The notes: generated from the sequence alone by a model not told the origin. A stretch of 40,794 bases of DNA from Bacteroidota bacterium (GCA_021824625.1 JAKAKE010000171.1:1-40794), one strand, 5' to 3'; positions 9,850-19,698 are shown, counted from the first letter of the stretch. Numbers and translations are program-made.

Positions 9850-11343
9850 TTATGCTTGTCCGTGTCCCTTTATCATTAAAAATATCGTTCTAATTAATAT
9901 TTCAAAATCTAATCTAAGTGACATGTTTTCAATGTAATAAAAGTCATTTTTAAGACGATTCTCGATTTCCTCTTTTGATTCTTCATAAGTTGTATATTTA
10001 ATCTGCCACCATCCAGTAATGCCTGGTCTTACAACATGCCTTCGTTTATAATATGAAACAAGTTGGGAAAATTTTTGTACAAAAATAGGCCTTTCGGGTC
10101 TTGGCCCTACAATACTCATATTTCCCATTAAGACATTGATAAATTGAGGTATTTCATCAAGATGGGATTTTCTTAAAAATCTTCCGAATCCTGTTACTCT
10201 GGTATCATTTACTTTTGCCCATTGTGGTCCGTGTTTTTCTGCATCAGCTACCATAGATCTAAATTTATATATAAAAAAAGAAGCTTCGTTTTTTCCAGTT
10301 CTTTCTTGTTTATAGAAAATCGGACCTTTAGATTCAATTTTAATGATTAAAGCAATCAAACACCATAATGGCATTCCAATTAATAGTATAATACTACTAA
10401 ATATAAGATCAAATATTCTTTTTGTAACATATTGCCAGGGTTTTAGAATCTGTGTGCTAATATCAATTAATGGAATTCCATAAAGGTGTAAAGTCTTGGC
10501 TTGGCCAGTGAAAAAATCATATAAATCCGGAACTATTTTCATTGATATCTTTCTTTCGGCACATAATGAAGTTATTTTTAACAATAACTGATGTTCAGGA
10601 TTATCAACAGCGATCAGTACTTCCTTTGGATTTGTTTTCTTCAGGATTTCAGGTAAATTTTCAATCAATCCAAGGAATGGTGCTTTTTCTTTTTTATTGA
10701 TGTTAAAATCAATCCATTTGTTCACATCATCATTTCCTATCAGAACAACTCCAATAGGTTGGTACCCCCATGATTTCGCTTTTAATGTTTTATCATGTAA
10801 CTCATTAACTTCTTTATAAGTTCCTATAATAATTGCTGGAATAACTATTATTCTCTTTGCCCTTAATCTTTTTTGAAGATTCCTCGCTATAAATCTTCCT
10901 GTACCAACAAGTACGGATAATAATACAAAATAAATTAAAAATAATAATCTTGGTGATTGACTACTATCAATAAACCATAAGAAAAATATTATAAATGTGC
11001 CAATAAAAGCTGTTCTAATTACCGTAAATAATTCATCAAACGGTGAGCGGACATACCAATCCTTATATAATCCTGATAACCAAAAAAGTAAGAACCAAAA
11101 AATTAACAGAATGAAATCAATCTGCAAGAATAAAAATAAATCAGGTTTGTTGACTAAATTTATAACTCCCGATTGATATCGAAAGTAGTAATGAATAAAA
11201 CTACTAATTGTGATTGTAATAATATCAAAAATTAATTGTAAATATGAGGAAGATAATTTATTTCTAATATCAAATTTTTTTGATTTAGGTATAGAGTATT
11301 CCTGTTTCAAAAGTCCATCAATATTTAAACTATGACTATTCAA
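9850..11343 (-). CDS. Exopolysaccharide biosynthesis polyprenyl glycosylphosphotransferase (initiating sugar transferase, WbaP/WcaJ-like)
   Basis: N-terminal TM bundle, Rossmann-like middle, intact catalytic C-term: KRIFDLIFSSIILLIGMPLW...GPIFYKQERTGKNEASFFIYKFRSMVADAE...GRFLRKSHLDEIPQFINVLMGNMSIVGPRPE...RPGITGWWQI. Confidence 0.95.
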   Translation of the reverse strand: MNSHSLNIDGLLKQEYSIPKSKKFDIRNKLSSSYLQLIFDIITITISSFIHYYFRYQSGVINLVNKPDLFLFLQIDFILLIFWFLLFWLSGLYKDWYVRSPFDELFTVIRTAFIGTFIIFFLWFIDSSQSPRLLFLIYFVLLSVLVGTGRFIARNLQKRLRAKRIIVIPAIIIGTYKEVNELHDKTLKAKSWGYQPIGVVLIGNDDVNKWIDFNINKKEKAPFLGLIENLPEILKKTNPKEVLIAVDNPEHQLLLKITSLCAERKISMKIVPDLYDFFTGQAKTLHLYGIPLIDISTQILKPWQYVTKRIFDLIFSSIILLIGMPLWCLIALIIKIESKGPIFYKQERTGKNEASFFIYKFRSMVADAEKHGPQWAKVNDTRVTGFGRFLRKSHLDEIPQFINVLMGNMSIVGPRPERPIFVQKFSQLVSYYKRRHVVRPGITGWWQIKYTTYEESKEEIENRLKNDFYYIENMSLRLDFEILIRTIFLMIKGHGQA

Positions 11344-11392
11344 CTTATTTACTTATTTATAATTATCATATTAACTTAATAATAAATATTAA

Positions 11393-12556
11393 CTAATTAG
11401 CATCAACTCTATCCCATTTAGAATTTTGCCCTTGCTTCAAAAATCTAAATATTCCTAGCAAAAATCCAATATTCATAGAAATAAAAAAAACACTTATACG
11501 GAAAAGAAAAAATCTAATATTAATTTTTTCCAATAGATAACCTAACGTAGCTGTAATATATAAAAATAATTGTGCATAAACAAGCGGTTTAAATAGGAAT
11601 GAATCCTGATTCATCAACAACATTATCACAATAAAGGTTATTAGAAATAGAGGTGATAAGTATCTAATAAGTTTATGAGATATTAAGAAAAATGTAGTCC
11701 ATCCATAGTCAGGAAGTAATAATCTTTTCATTTTCCAGATAGTTGATAAACCACCTGCAACAAGTCTGACCCTCCTCTTAATTTCACCTTTTAACGACTT
11801 TTCCCTTATTTCTATAACCTCCAATAATTGATCAAAAAATACTCTTTTCTTATGTTTTGCTATACTAAGTATTGTAAAAAAGTCGTCACAAACCAAATCA
11901 TTTGGAAAATTAATAAAATATTGCTTCCTAATACCGTATAAAGTCCCTAAACTGTTTACATTAGAATTGATTAAACTTTCATAATGCCGTATTTTAGTTT
12001 CAAGTTTCTGGTAAAGAATTTCTCCAAATGTTCCTATATTGTTATTATTATTTTGTTGAATTATATTCAAAGAGCACATTACACATCCAATAGAAGAATT
12101 TGAAAATTTGTTTAAACAATCATCTAAAATGCCTTTATTTATTCTCAAATCAGCATCCATAAACATAATAATCTCAGTATCAGCTTTTAGCACTAATTGA
12201 TTTAAAACATAATTCTTACCAGAGCGTTCAAATTCATATAAAGATATACCATCATATTTATTTTGAAGTTCTTTAACAATCGTTGCAGTATTATCTGTTG
12301 AGCCATCGGACCCCACAATTATCCTAATTAAATTGCTTGGATAACCCGATGAAATTATTGATTCAATTGCTGCTTTAATATATTTTTCTTCATTATAAGC
12401 GGAAATTATAAAGGTTACTAGAGGCTTAAAATTAATATCTATTTTCAAAGGCTTTTTAAATATTTTAGAGAAAATCCATAAGAGAATAGGATACAAAATA
12501 AAAATATATAATAAAGCAAAAAATAAGGTTAATATTATAATCTCAGGAATACTCAT
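11393..12556 (-). CDS. Membrane-associated glycosyltransferase family 2
   Basis: FIISAYNEEKYIKAAIESIISSGYPSNLIRIIVGSDGSTDNTA...MFMDADLRINKG, with N- and C-terminal TM segments. Confidence 0.88.
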   Translation of the reverse strand: MSIPEIIILTLFFALLYIFILYPILLWIFSKIFKKPLKIDINFKPLVTFIISAYNEEKYIKAAIESIISSGYPSNLIRIIVGSDGSTDNTATIVKELQNKYDGISLYEFERSGKNYVLNQLVLKADTEIIMFMDADLRINKGILDDCLNKFSNSSIGCVMCSLNIIQQNNNNNIGTFGEILYQKLETKIRHYESLINSNVNSLGTLYGIRKQYFINFPNDLVCDDFFTILSIAKHKKRVFFDQLLEVIEIREKSLKGEIKRRVRLVAGGLSTIWKMKRLLLPDYGWTTFFLISHKLIRYLSPLFLITFIVIMLLMNQDSFLFKPLVYAQLFLYITATLGYLLEKINIRFFLFRISVFFISMNIGFLLGIFRFLKQGQNSKWDRVDAN

Positions 12557-12559
12557 AAA

Positions 12560-14203
12560 TTAAAAATCTTCATATCTCAATATAAATCTAACTGCATTTG
12601 TAGTAATATTATCAATTATTTTAATATGGTAAAGAATATGTATATTCATTCCCCTGAATAATTCATATCCTGCTTCGATTGTTCCATCAACGGTGTTAAT
12701 TCTCTTTCCATCGAGGAAGTATGCAGTTTCAGGATCTATACTATATCTATTAGTCTGAAACGGATTACCTCCTACATTTATTAATTTACCTGACGAATCA
12801 TAATAATTTTCACCATGTCTTTGATATGCAAGTTTCAGCTTTATTGGATACCTTTCTCCCCACCAGAAGTACAGGTTTAAAGATATTTCATCCGAATTTG
12901 GCAATAGATAAGAACCGTATAACATCCTGTCATTTGCCATTACGTTCAACGAATCGAAGTGTGAAAAAGTATATGGTTCAATCCGTGCATATTCAATTGC
13001 AATGTCGGCGGCAGGGAATAAAGATGCTATTATACCAATATTCCATGCTGATTTATTACTCCAATACCCGGTTCCAATCTTTTCAAAACGTACATCATCC
13101 AGTAAATAACTTCCTTTTATCTGAATGCCATCTAAAGGCCTGACAGTAGCATCCAATCCCATAATAGAGTTATCCCTGTCTCTCAATGCATGTTCTAAAG
13201 ATTTAAAAAAACTTAACGGATTGAGGTATGATAAATCAATACCTCTTCTTGAATAAATAACATTCTCCCAAAAACCAATTTCTCCCCACCCGGGTTTTAT
13301 GGCAAAACGATGGATGGCAACATATTTTGATGGTAAATTTGCTGCAATACCAACATTAGGACTTTCGACAGGGATTGATAATAAACTACCGTGTGTGTAA
13401 CTATATTCAAATCCTGTGAATTTAGCTCCGACACTTATAGCATCAAAAGGAGGAGCATTATCAGACAGGTAAAGACTGTGGTTAATTCCTGCTCCCTGCA
13501 ATCTTGTCTCCCTGCCGATTATAGCATAGAACCAATCCAATTGAAATCTTACATGAGATTCTGCAAAATCGAAATCGCTGTTCAAATCGGCAAACTTAAC
13601 GTTTTGCTGAAGTTTATGAACCTCCTGCAAAGCAAGGCTCCTGTCTCCGGCAATAATGGCTCCGTTTGTGGCTTGTAAGTAATAACCAAGTGTATTACTT
13701 AAAGAACCAAAAAACCTAACACCAAGATTACCGTAAGTAATGTTTTGAGTTTTGAGTTTTGAGTTTTGAATGCTTAGAATTGATTCCAAAGAGCCAAGTG
13801 GTACCACATTGACAGTGTTGGAAGAATCCTTATAATGGTAAAGAAACTTTTCGTCATTGCTGAAAAAACGGCTTGACAGCACCTCGGTTGTATCTGTCGA
13901 ACTAAAGAACAGAACAGCGTTTTGTCTGGTTATTATTTCAAATTCCGTTTCATAGAGTTTTAATGTTTTTAAATCGGAACTTCCAAGTTTGGTTTTATTT
14001 TTTTCAATTTGTTGTAAAGCATCAACTATTTCTTGTCTTGACAATGGCAATGACGATAATGAAAAATTTTCAAGAAGTCCTTTGGTCTCCAAATGGAGAA
14101 GAAAAGAATAAACGGGATGGGTTACAGGAACATGCTCAACCTGAGCAAAGGCGAAGGATAATAATTGAAAAAAAAGAAATGATAATATAATTACCTTTTT
14201 CAT
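12560..14203 (-). CDS. Capsule assembly Wzi-like outer-membrane protein
   Basis: Signal peptide; VYSFLLHLETKGLLENFSLSSLPLSRQEIVDAL N-terminal region followed by beta-rich sequence, GYYLQATNGAIIAGDRS, GREtRLQGAGINHSLYLSDNAPPFDAISVGAKF; located in the EPS cluster. Confidence 0.75.
   Translation of the reverse strand: MKKVIILSFLFFQLLSFAFAQVEHVPVTHPVYSFLLHLETKGLLENFSLSSLPLSRQEIVDALQQIEKNKTKLGSSDLKTLKLYETEFEIITRQNAVLFFSSTDTTEVLSSRFFSNDEKFLYHYKDSSNTVNVVPLGSLESILSIQNSKLKTQNITYGNLGVRFFGSLSNTLGYYLQATNGAIIAGDRSLALQEVHKLQQNVKFADLNSDFDFAESHVRFQLDWFYAIIGRETRLQGAGINHSLYLSDNAPPFDAISVGAKFTGFEYSYTHGSLLSIPVESPNVGIAANLPSKYVAIHRFAIKPGWGEIGFWENVIYSRRGIDLSYLNPLSFFKSLEHALRDRDNSIMGLDATVRPLDGIQIKGSYLLDDVRFEKIGTGYWSNKSAWNIGIIASLFPAADIAIEYARIEPYTFSHFDSLNVMANDRMLYGSYLLPNSDEISLNLYFWWGERYPIKLKLAYQRHGENYYDSSGKLINVGGNPFQTNRYSIDPETAYFLDGKRINTVDGTIEAGYELFRGMNIHILYHIKIIDNITTNAVRFILRYEDF
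13743..13770. repeat. Heptanucleotide tandem repeat (TTTTGAG)3 + TTTTGAA inside the Wzi-like gene
   Basis: Units at 13743-13749, 13750-13756, 13757-13763 exact; 13764-13770 TTTTGAA (6/7). Confidence 0.9.
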
Positions 14204-14211
14204 ACATCGAG

Positions 14212-15960
14212 TTATTTTTTAATGAAACCCCAAATGATGACATTTAATAAAGCAGCAGCAGCACCAAGAGAGCCTGCAATTAAACTCCAAGTTTGAAGTT
14301 CAGTGCCTGCCGGCAAATCGGGAGTCCTTGGAACATAAATTTCATCGCCGGCGAAAACCATAACATCATCTTCACCTTCAACCCAAACATTATTCTTTCC
14401 CCTGATAATTCGTGCTCTCCCCGGTTTTCCGCCTTCAGCAATTCCACCGGCATGTTCTATATACCACTCCATATTCTTTCCGTTTTCAAACTTTATATAC
14501 CCGGGTTTGTTGATTTGTCCATAAACAAAAACACTTCCTGGATTTGAAGGAATTACAATTAAATCTCCATCCCTTAATATTATATTATCCACAGAAGAAT
14601 TTCCATTATAAAGTGCATTTAAATCACATGATACGAGTGGAAGTTTCATATTTTGGTCTATATTAAAACGGATTGTATCCATAAGTGTAAGGTCACTATA
14701 CTGGAATTTTTCTTCTAAATCTTGTCTTGTATTGGTAGAATAAGACAAATTACTTCTTCGATAAACTTTAGCGAGCGGAAGATATGCCATATCATTGAAA
14801 CCACCTGCCAGTTCAATAGCTTCCTTTAATTTTGTCTTATTTTTTACAATTGGATATACACCGGGATTCTTCACATTGCCGGAAATTGCTACCATTCCGG
14901 CATCAGATGATTGTCCCGGCTGTTTTGTACCTACAAGAATCATACTGCCCGGCTCTAAATCAATATCCTGACTTTGTAATTTCATTGAATAATCAACATC
15001 CAGTTTTTCTTTTTCACTATTACCGGGTGAATATAAATATACATTATCCAAATCAGCATCATCATTAAAACCGCCGGCTATTTTTAAAAGTAGAGAAGCT
15101 TTATCCCCTTTCTTAAATGGAAGTGATGATGGATTCAAAATTGAACCGGATATTGAAATTCTCGGGTATTCATCAGGTTCGAATGGAACAATAATTTCAT
15201 CACCTTCTCTAATATATGGATCGTATGACGGGTCATTAAGAGAATAAGCCTTTAAAATATCTGCATTTTGAGAAGTACCATCATCATGTTTGACAAATAT
15301 ATTTCTCGAGCAAAATTGGTAATAATTAGGAGCACCGGTTCCTGCATTTAACTTAGCCAGTTTATGTCTGTTTTCTGTGAATTTTGAAAAAGCAATTGAT
15401 TCAGGAATTGAAGAACCTGTTGTTCTTGTTATTTTATTTGACAGCTTATAAACTGTTGAAATATTATAAGAAGCAGGTATTGTTAATACACCTTCTGAAA
15501 CAATATTGCCGCTAATTGTGGCTATTACCATTCTTGGTTTGAACAAAATTACTGAAGAAGCAGAATTAGGATTCCTTTCAGAAATCAAATTAAGTAATAA
15601 CTGCTTTGTGCCTGTCAGTGTTTTATCTTTTAAGGAAATCTCCCCAAATCTAGGAAGCTGAATGGAATTTTCAGGAGATATAATTACGTATTGTGAATTT
15701 GTCGAAGCAGACAGGTTTTGAATTGCCAAGATATCACCGGGTCCAACATAATAAAAATCAGGGTTAATTTTATTACCGGTAGGCATAATTTCTGATTTTT
15801 GAAGATTATTAGCATCCATATTTAACATTAAATCCTCTTTCATAAGGGATTCCATATCAAATTGGGATAAGCCTTTTAATTGAGAAAATGAATTATGTTT
15901 AAGAGAAAAAAATATTAGTAAAAAAATTAAAAGTAAAATGCAATTATATTTTTTAATCAT
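14212..15960 (-). CDS. Polysaccharide export protein with SLBB domains (Wza-like)
   Basis: FYYVGPGDILAIQ... N-terminal export domain; repeated SLBB-like segments ISGSILNPSSLPFKKGDKASLLLKIAGGF, ISGNVKNPGVYPIVKNKTKLKEAIELAGGF, VYGQINKPGYIKFENGKNMEWYIEHAGG. Confidence 0.92.
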   Translation of the reverse strand: MIKKYNCILLLIFLLIFFSLKHNSFSQLKGLSQFDMESLMKEDLMLNMDANNLQKSEIMPTGNKINPDFYYVGPGDILAIQNLSASTNSQYVIISPENSIQLPRFGEISLKDKTLTGTKQLLLNLISERNPNSASSVILFKPRMVIATISGNIVSEGVLTIPASYNISTVYKLSNKITRTTGSSIPESIAFSKFTENRHKLAKLNAGTGAPNYYQFCSRNIFVKHDDGTSQNADILKAYSLNDPSYDPYIREGDEIIVPFEPDEYPRISISGSILNPSSLPFKKGDKASLLLKIAGGFNDDADLDNVYLYSPGNSEKEKLDVDYSMKLQSQDIDLEPGSMILVGTKQPGQSSDAGMVAISGNVKNPGVYPIVKNKTKLKEAIELAGGFNDMAYLPLAKVYRRSNLSYSTNTRQDLEEKFQYSDLTLMDTIRFNIDQNMKLPLVSCDLNALYNGNSSVDNIILRDGDLIVIPSNPGSVFVYGQINKPGYIKFENGKNMEWYIEHAGGIAEGGKPGRARIIRGKNNVWVEGEDDVMVFAGDEIYVPRTPDLPAGTELQTWSLIAGSLGAAAALLNVIIWGFIKK

Positions 15961-16000
15961 ATCATTTTATTATTATTTGCAACAAAATATCTATAAGAGA

Positions 16001-16008
16001 CAAATGTA
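16001..16008 (-). promoter_or_regulatory. Possible Bacteroidetes-type -7 promoter element (TAnnTTTG) upstream of the SLBB gene
   Basis: Minus strand reads TACATTTG about 40 bp upstream of the start at 15960; no convincing -33 TTG was found at ideal spacing. Confidence 0.25.
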
Positions 16009-16032
16009 TTTAATATTTATTTTTTGATAAGG

Positions 16033-17139
16033 CTAATTAAAAAAAGAAACAATAATTTTTGCAATTCTAACAGAAGCTTTTCCATCCCATAATTCAGGTA
16101 TTGTACCAACCTTTCTTGGTTTGTGAATTATATCATTGACGGCTTGTATTATAGAATTTTCATCCGGCTGTACAAGGACATTAGTACCTTGCTCAATCGT
16201 TACAGGCCTTTCTGTTGTCGTCCTGAGGGTTAAACATGGTATCTTCAAATATGTGGTTTCTTCCTGTATGCCTCCTGAATCAGTCATAATGAAATCGGCA
16301 TCCAGCATCAATGAAATAAAATCAATATATCCGAGAGGTTCGAGAAGTATTAATCCGGATATTTCTTCAACCTTTTTTTCAAGGCTGAAATATTTTAAAT
16401 TCTTCCGGGTGCGGGGATGTACCGGAAATATTATTTTTCTGTATCGAGACAAATGCTTAAAAATTTTTAGGTACTCATAGAGTTTTTCGGGTTCATCAAC
16501 GTTTGTTGGCCTATGCAATGTTGCTAATACATATTCTTTCGGTTCTAAATTTAAAGTGTTACGTTTTTCAGAATTTTTTGCATGTTCAAGAGCAAAATAT
16601 AATGAATCAATCATTGTATTTCCAACAAAGAAAATCCCATTAGTATCAAAGCCTTCCCTATTTAAATTATCAACTCCGCTTTGTTCGGTAACAAAACAGT
16701 AATTACATATTGAATCTGTTACAATGCGGTTAATTTCTTCAGGCATGGTTCGGTCAAAGCTTCTGAGCCCGGCTTCAATATGAGCGACTTTTATTCCGAG
16801 TTTTACAGCAGTAACTGAACATGCGATAGTTGAATTGACATCACCTACAACTATAACCAAATCCGGTTTCAATTCTTTGCATACTTTCTCAAATTCAACC
16901 ATTATTTTTGCTGTTTGTTCGGCATGACTGCCTGAACCAACGCCAAGGAAATAGGATGGCTGAGGCATTTCGAGGTCTTTAAAAAAGGCATCGGACATGG
17001 AGAAGTCATAGTGCTGTCCTGTGTGGACCAGGATATGCTCAATTGTATCATTATATTTTTGGAATGCTCTGTGCAAAGGAGCCACTTTCATGAAATTGGG
17101 CCTTGCACCGACGACTGATATAATTTTCTTTCTATTCAA
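16033..17139 (-). CDS. wecB: UDP-N-acetylglucosamine 2-epimerase (non-hydrolysing)
   Basis: VVGARPNFMKVAPLHRAF, VHTGQHYDFSMSDAFF, VVGDVNSTIACSVTAVKLGIKVAHIEAGLRSFDRTMPEEINR, TDSGGIQEETTYLKIPCLTLRTTTERPVTIEQGTN. Confidence 0.95.
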   Translation of the reverse strand: MNRKKIISVVGARPNFMKVAPLHRAFQKYNDTIEHILVHTGQHYDFSMSDAFFKDLEMPQPSYFLGVGSGSHAEQTAKIMVEFEKVCKELKPDLVIVVGDVNSTIACSVTAVKLGIKVAHIEAGLRSFDRTMPEEINRIVTDSICNYCFVTEQSGVDNLNREGFDTNGIFFVGNTMIDSLYFALEHAKNSEKRNTLNLEPKEYVLATLHRPTNVDEPEKLYEYLKIFKHLSRYRKIIFPVHPRTRKNLKYFSLEKKVEEISGLILLEPLGYIDFISLMLDADFIMTDSGGIQEETTYLKIPCLTLRTTTERPVTIEQGTNVLVQPDENSIIQAVNDIIHKPRKVGTIPELWDGKASVRIAKIIVSFFN

Positions 17140-17151
17140 CTTTTACCTTAT

Positions 17152-18495
17152 CTATTTTCCATCTCCAAGAAGAATAATGTTATTTCTATTCTTTACATTT
17201 TTACATGCATTTCTTGTATCAATCACGACTTTGCTGTTTTTTGCTATCAATCCAAAATCAAATACCGAATGGTCTGTTGTTATGACAACAACATCAAATC
17301 TTTTCAGGAATTCTTGGTTAAGCTGTTTTTCGGATTTGTAAATTTTCGAGTTAACCTTTATCTCGGGAATATATGGGTCGTAATATGAGATTTTTCCAAT
17401 ATTCTCATTTTGAAGTAACTCGGCAACTTTTAGTGCAGGTGAATGTCTAAGGTCATCAACATCTTTTTTAAAAGCAAGTCCGAGAAGTAAAACCTTAGCC
17501 TTTTTGATATTAGTATCCTGTTTTGCAATTTCATTGATAATCATGTTACGGACATAGAAGGGCATGTACTCATTAATCTCGGCGGCTAAAGTGATGAAGT
17601 TTGTAACGAAATCATATTCACGAGCCATCCACGCAAGATAGTATGGGTCAATTAAAATGCAGTGACCTCCGATACCGGGGCCGGGATAGAAAGGCATAAA
17701 ACCGAATGGCTTTGTAGATGCGGCATCAATGACTTCCCATATATTAACACCAATTCTATCGCCTAACTGAGCGAGTTCATTGACGAGAGCAATATTGACA
17801 CTTCTGAAAATGTTTTCAAGGAGTTTTTCCATCTCGGCTATTGATGGTGAGCTAACTGGAACAACCTTGTTAATTGCAAGAGATGTTACAGCACAAGCCA
17901 GTTCAGTACATTTTTTTGTTACACCTCCGACCACAACCGGAGTGTTGGATGTATTCCATTTTTTATTGCCCGGGTCAATCCTTTCGGGAGAAAAAGCAAG
18001 ATAAAAGTCCTTCCCGGCTTTTAATCCCCGCTTTTCAAGAATAGGTTGAATATATTTCTCAGTTGTACCCGGAAATGTTGTGCTTTTTAAAATAATTATT
18101 TGTTCATTTTTTAAATATTTTGCAATTGAATTTGCCGAATTAATTACAAATGATATATCCGGTTCTTTGTTTGGTGTAAATGGTGTGGGTACACAAATAA
18201 AAACTACATTACATACTTTTAAAAGAGAAAAATCATCAGTGGCAGAAAGTAATTTTTCAGAAACACATCTTTTCACTTCCTTTGGATCCAAATCCTGGTT
18301 GTAGTTTTTCCCTCTGTTAAGATTATTGATTTTTGTTTTGTCAATGTCAAATCCTATAGTTCTGATGCCCCTTTTGGCGTATTCGAGAGCAAGCGGTAAA
18401 CCTACATAACCAATACCTATGACACCGATAGTAAAATTTTTTGATTTGATTTTTTTTAATAAAATATCATTATTATTTCCTGTTTTCATTTGCAT
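17152..18495 (-). CDS. Nucleotide sugar dehydrogenase (UDP-HexNAc 6-dehydrogenase, WbpA/WecC-like)
   Basis: GVIGIGYVGLPLALEYAKRGIRTIGFDID, FICVPTPFTPNKEPD, STTFPGTTE, GPGIGGHCILIDPYYLAW (catalytic Cys), LGLAFKKDVDDLRHSPALK. Confidence 0.95.
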   Translation of the reverse strand: MQMKTGNNNDILLKKIKSKNFTIGVIGIGYVGLPLALEYAKRGIRTIGFDIDKTKINNLNRGKNYNQDLDPKEVKRCVSEKLLSATDDFSLLKVCNVVFICVPTPFTPNKEPDISFVINSANSIAKYLKNEQIIILKSTTFPGTTEKYIQPILEKRGLKAGKDFYLAFSPERIDPGNKKWNTSNTPVVVGGVTKKCTELACAVTSLAINKVVPVSSPSIAEMEKLLENIFRSVNIALVNELAQLGDRIGVNIWEVIDAASTKPFGFMPFYPGPGIGGHCILIDPYYLAWMAREYDFVTNFITLAAEINEYMPFYVRNMIINEIAKQDTNIKKAKVLLLGLAFKKDVDDLRHSPALKVAELLQNENIGKISYYDPYIPEIKVNSKIYKSEKQLNQEFLKRFDVVVITTDHSVFDFGLIAKNSKVVIDTRNACKNVKNRNNIILLGDGK

Positions 18496-18528
18496 TCCTA
18501 AAATTCAGAAAATTTTCCATTTAATTAT

Positions 18529-18550
18529 AGGGTTGAAAATATTCAACCCC
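18529..18550. repeat. Imperfect palindrome GGGTTGAAAATATTCAACCC (hairpin; terminator or dispersed repeat)
   Basis: gggttgaa 18530-18537 pairs with ttcaaccc 18542-18549. Confidence 0.7.
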
Positions 18551-18554
18551 TACA

Positions 18555-18613
18555 ATTCAAATTACAATACTTAACACCTAACACTCAAAACTCAACATTC
18601 AACACTCTCAATT
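18555..18613. repeat. AT-rich intergenic short-unit repeat between rfbB and the dehydrogenase gene
   Basis: attcaaattacaatacttaacacctaacactcaaaactcaacattcaacactctcaatta; irregular 7-9 bp units. Confidence 0.55.
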
Positions 18614-18615
18614 AA

Positions 18616-19629
18616 TCACATTTCTCCATATTGCGATTTATAATAGTCCCTATACGCACCTGTTCTGACGTTATTGCACCAAAGCGGATTGTCAATATAC
18701 CATTGAATTGTTTCGCTGATGCCTTGTTCAAAATTAATTTTCGGAGACCAATTTAGCTTTGCTTTTATTTTTTCAATGTCCATTGCATATCTTCTATCAT
18801 GCCCGGGACGGTCTTTTACATATTTAATGAGTGAATCAGGCTTATTGAGTTGTTTAAGAATTGTTGTAATAACATCAATATTTGTCAACTCACAATTTCC
18901 ACCGAGATTATAAATTTGACCTTGCTCACCTTTCTTATAAACAGTCCAAATCGCATCGCAATGGTCCTGAACATGAATCCAGTCTCTGATGTTTAAACCG
19001 TCTCCATACACAGGCAGAGGATTATTATCAAGTGCATTCAAAATGATAAGAGGAATAAGCTTTTCAGGAAATTGATAAGGACCATAATTGTTCGAACATC
19101 TTGTAATAATTGCCGGAGTATTATAAGTATGTACAAATGCCAATACTAACTGGTCTGCGGCTGATTTTGATGCAGAATAAGGTGAATTTGGTGATAATGG
19201 TGTTGTTTCAATAAATTTGCCTGATTCTCCAAGTGAGCCATAGACCTCATCAGTCGAAACATGAACCAATAATTTTAATTTCAATTCATTGACAACTTCC
19301 AATAATATTAAAGTTCCCAAAACATTTGTATCTATAAAAGGATGGGCGTTCATTATTGAACGGTCAACGTGTGATTCTGCCGCAAAATTTATGATTGATG
19401 TTACTTTATGTTTTTCACAAACAGATTTGACTAATTCTGCATTTTGGATTGAGCCATGAACAATAGTATAGTTCGGATTTTTTTCAATTGATTTTAGGTT
19501 CTCAAGATTCCCGGCATAAGTCAATGCATCCAGGTTGACAATATTCACATCCTCAGCAGATAGAATATGTCTTATAAAACAGCTTCCTATGAAGCCTGCC
19601 CCACCTGTTACAAGAATAGATTCAATCAT
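18616..19629 (-). CDS. rfbB: dTDP-glucose 4,6-dehydratase
   Basis: ILVTGGAGFIGSCFIRHIL, NLDALTYAGNLENL, NFAAESHVDRSI, HVSTDEVYGSLGE, PYSASKSAADQLVLAFVHTY, TRCSNNYGPYQFPEKLIPLIILNAL, RDWIHVQDHCDAI, RPGHDRRYAMD. Confidence 0.97.
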   Translation of the reverse strand: MIESILVTGGAGFIGSCFIRHILSAEDVNIVNLDALTYAGNLENLKSIEKNPNYTIVHGSIQNAELVKSVCEKHKVTSIINFAAESHVDRSIMNAHPFIDTNVLGTLILLEVVNELKLKLLVHVSTDEVYGSLGESGKFIETTPLSPNSPYSASKSAADQLVLAFVHTYNTPAIITRCSNNYGPYQFPEKLIPLIILNALDNNPLPVYGDGLNIRDWIHVQDHCDAIWTVYKKGEQGQIYNLGGNCELTNIDVITTILKQLNKPDSLIKYVKDRPGHDRRYAMDIEKIKAKLNWSPKINFEQGISETIQWYIDNPLWCNNVRTGAYRDYYKSQYGEM

Positions 19630-19698
19630 TTCAATTTATCAGATTAAAATAAATTTAAAATTACGGAAACATTGAAGAAAATCAAAACCATTGAATAA

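Noticed and set aside
12826-13143. 105-aa plus-strand ORF
   Set aside because: Antisense to the Wzi-like gene with no signal peptide or motif.
16136-16480. 114-aa plus-strand ORF
   Set aside because: Fully antisense to wecB, which has strong family motifs; no recognisable product.
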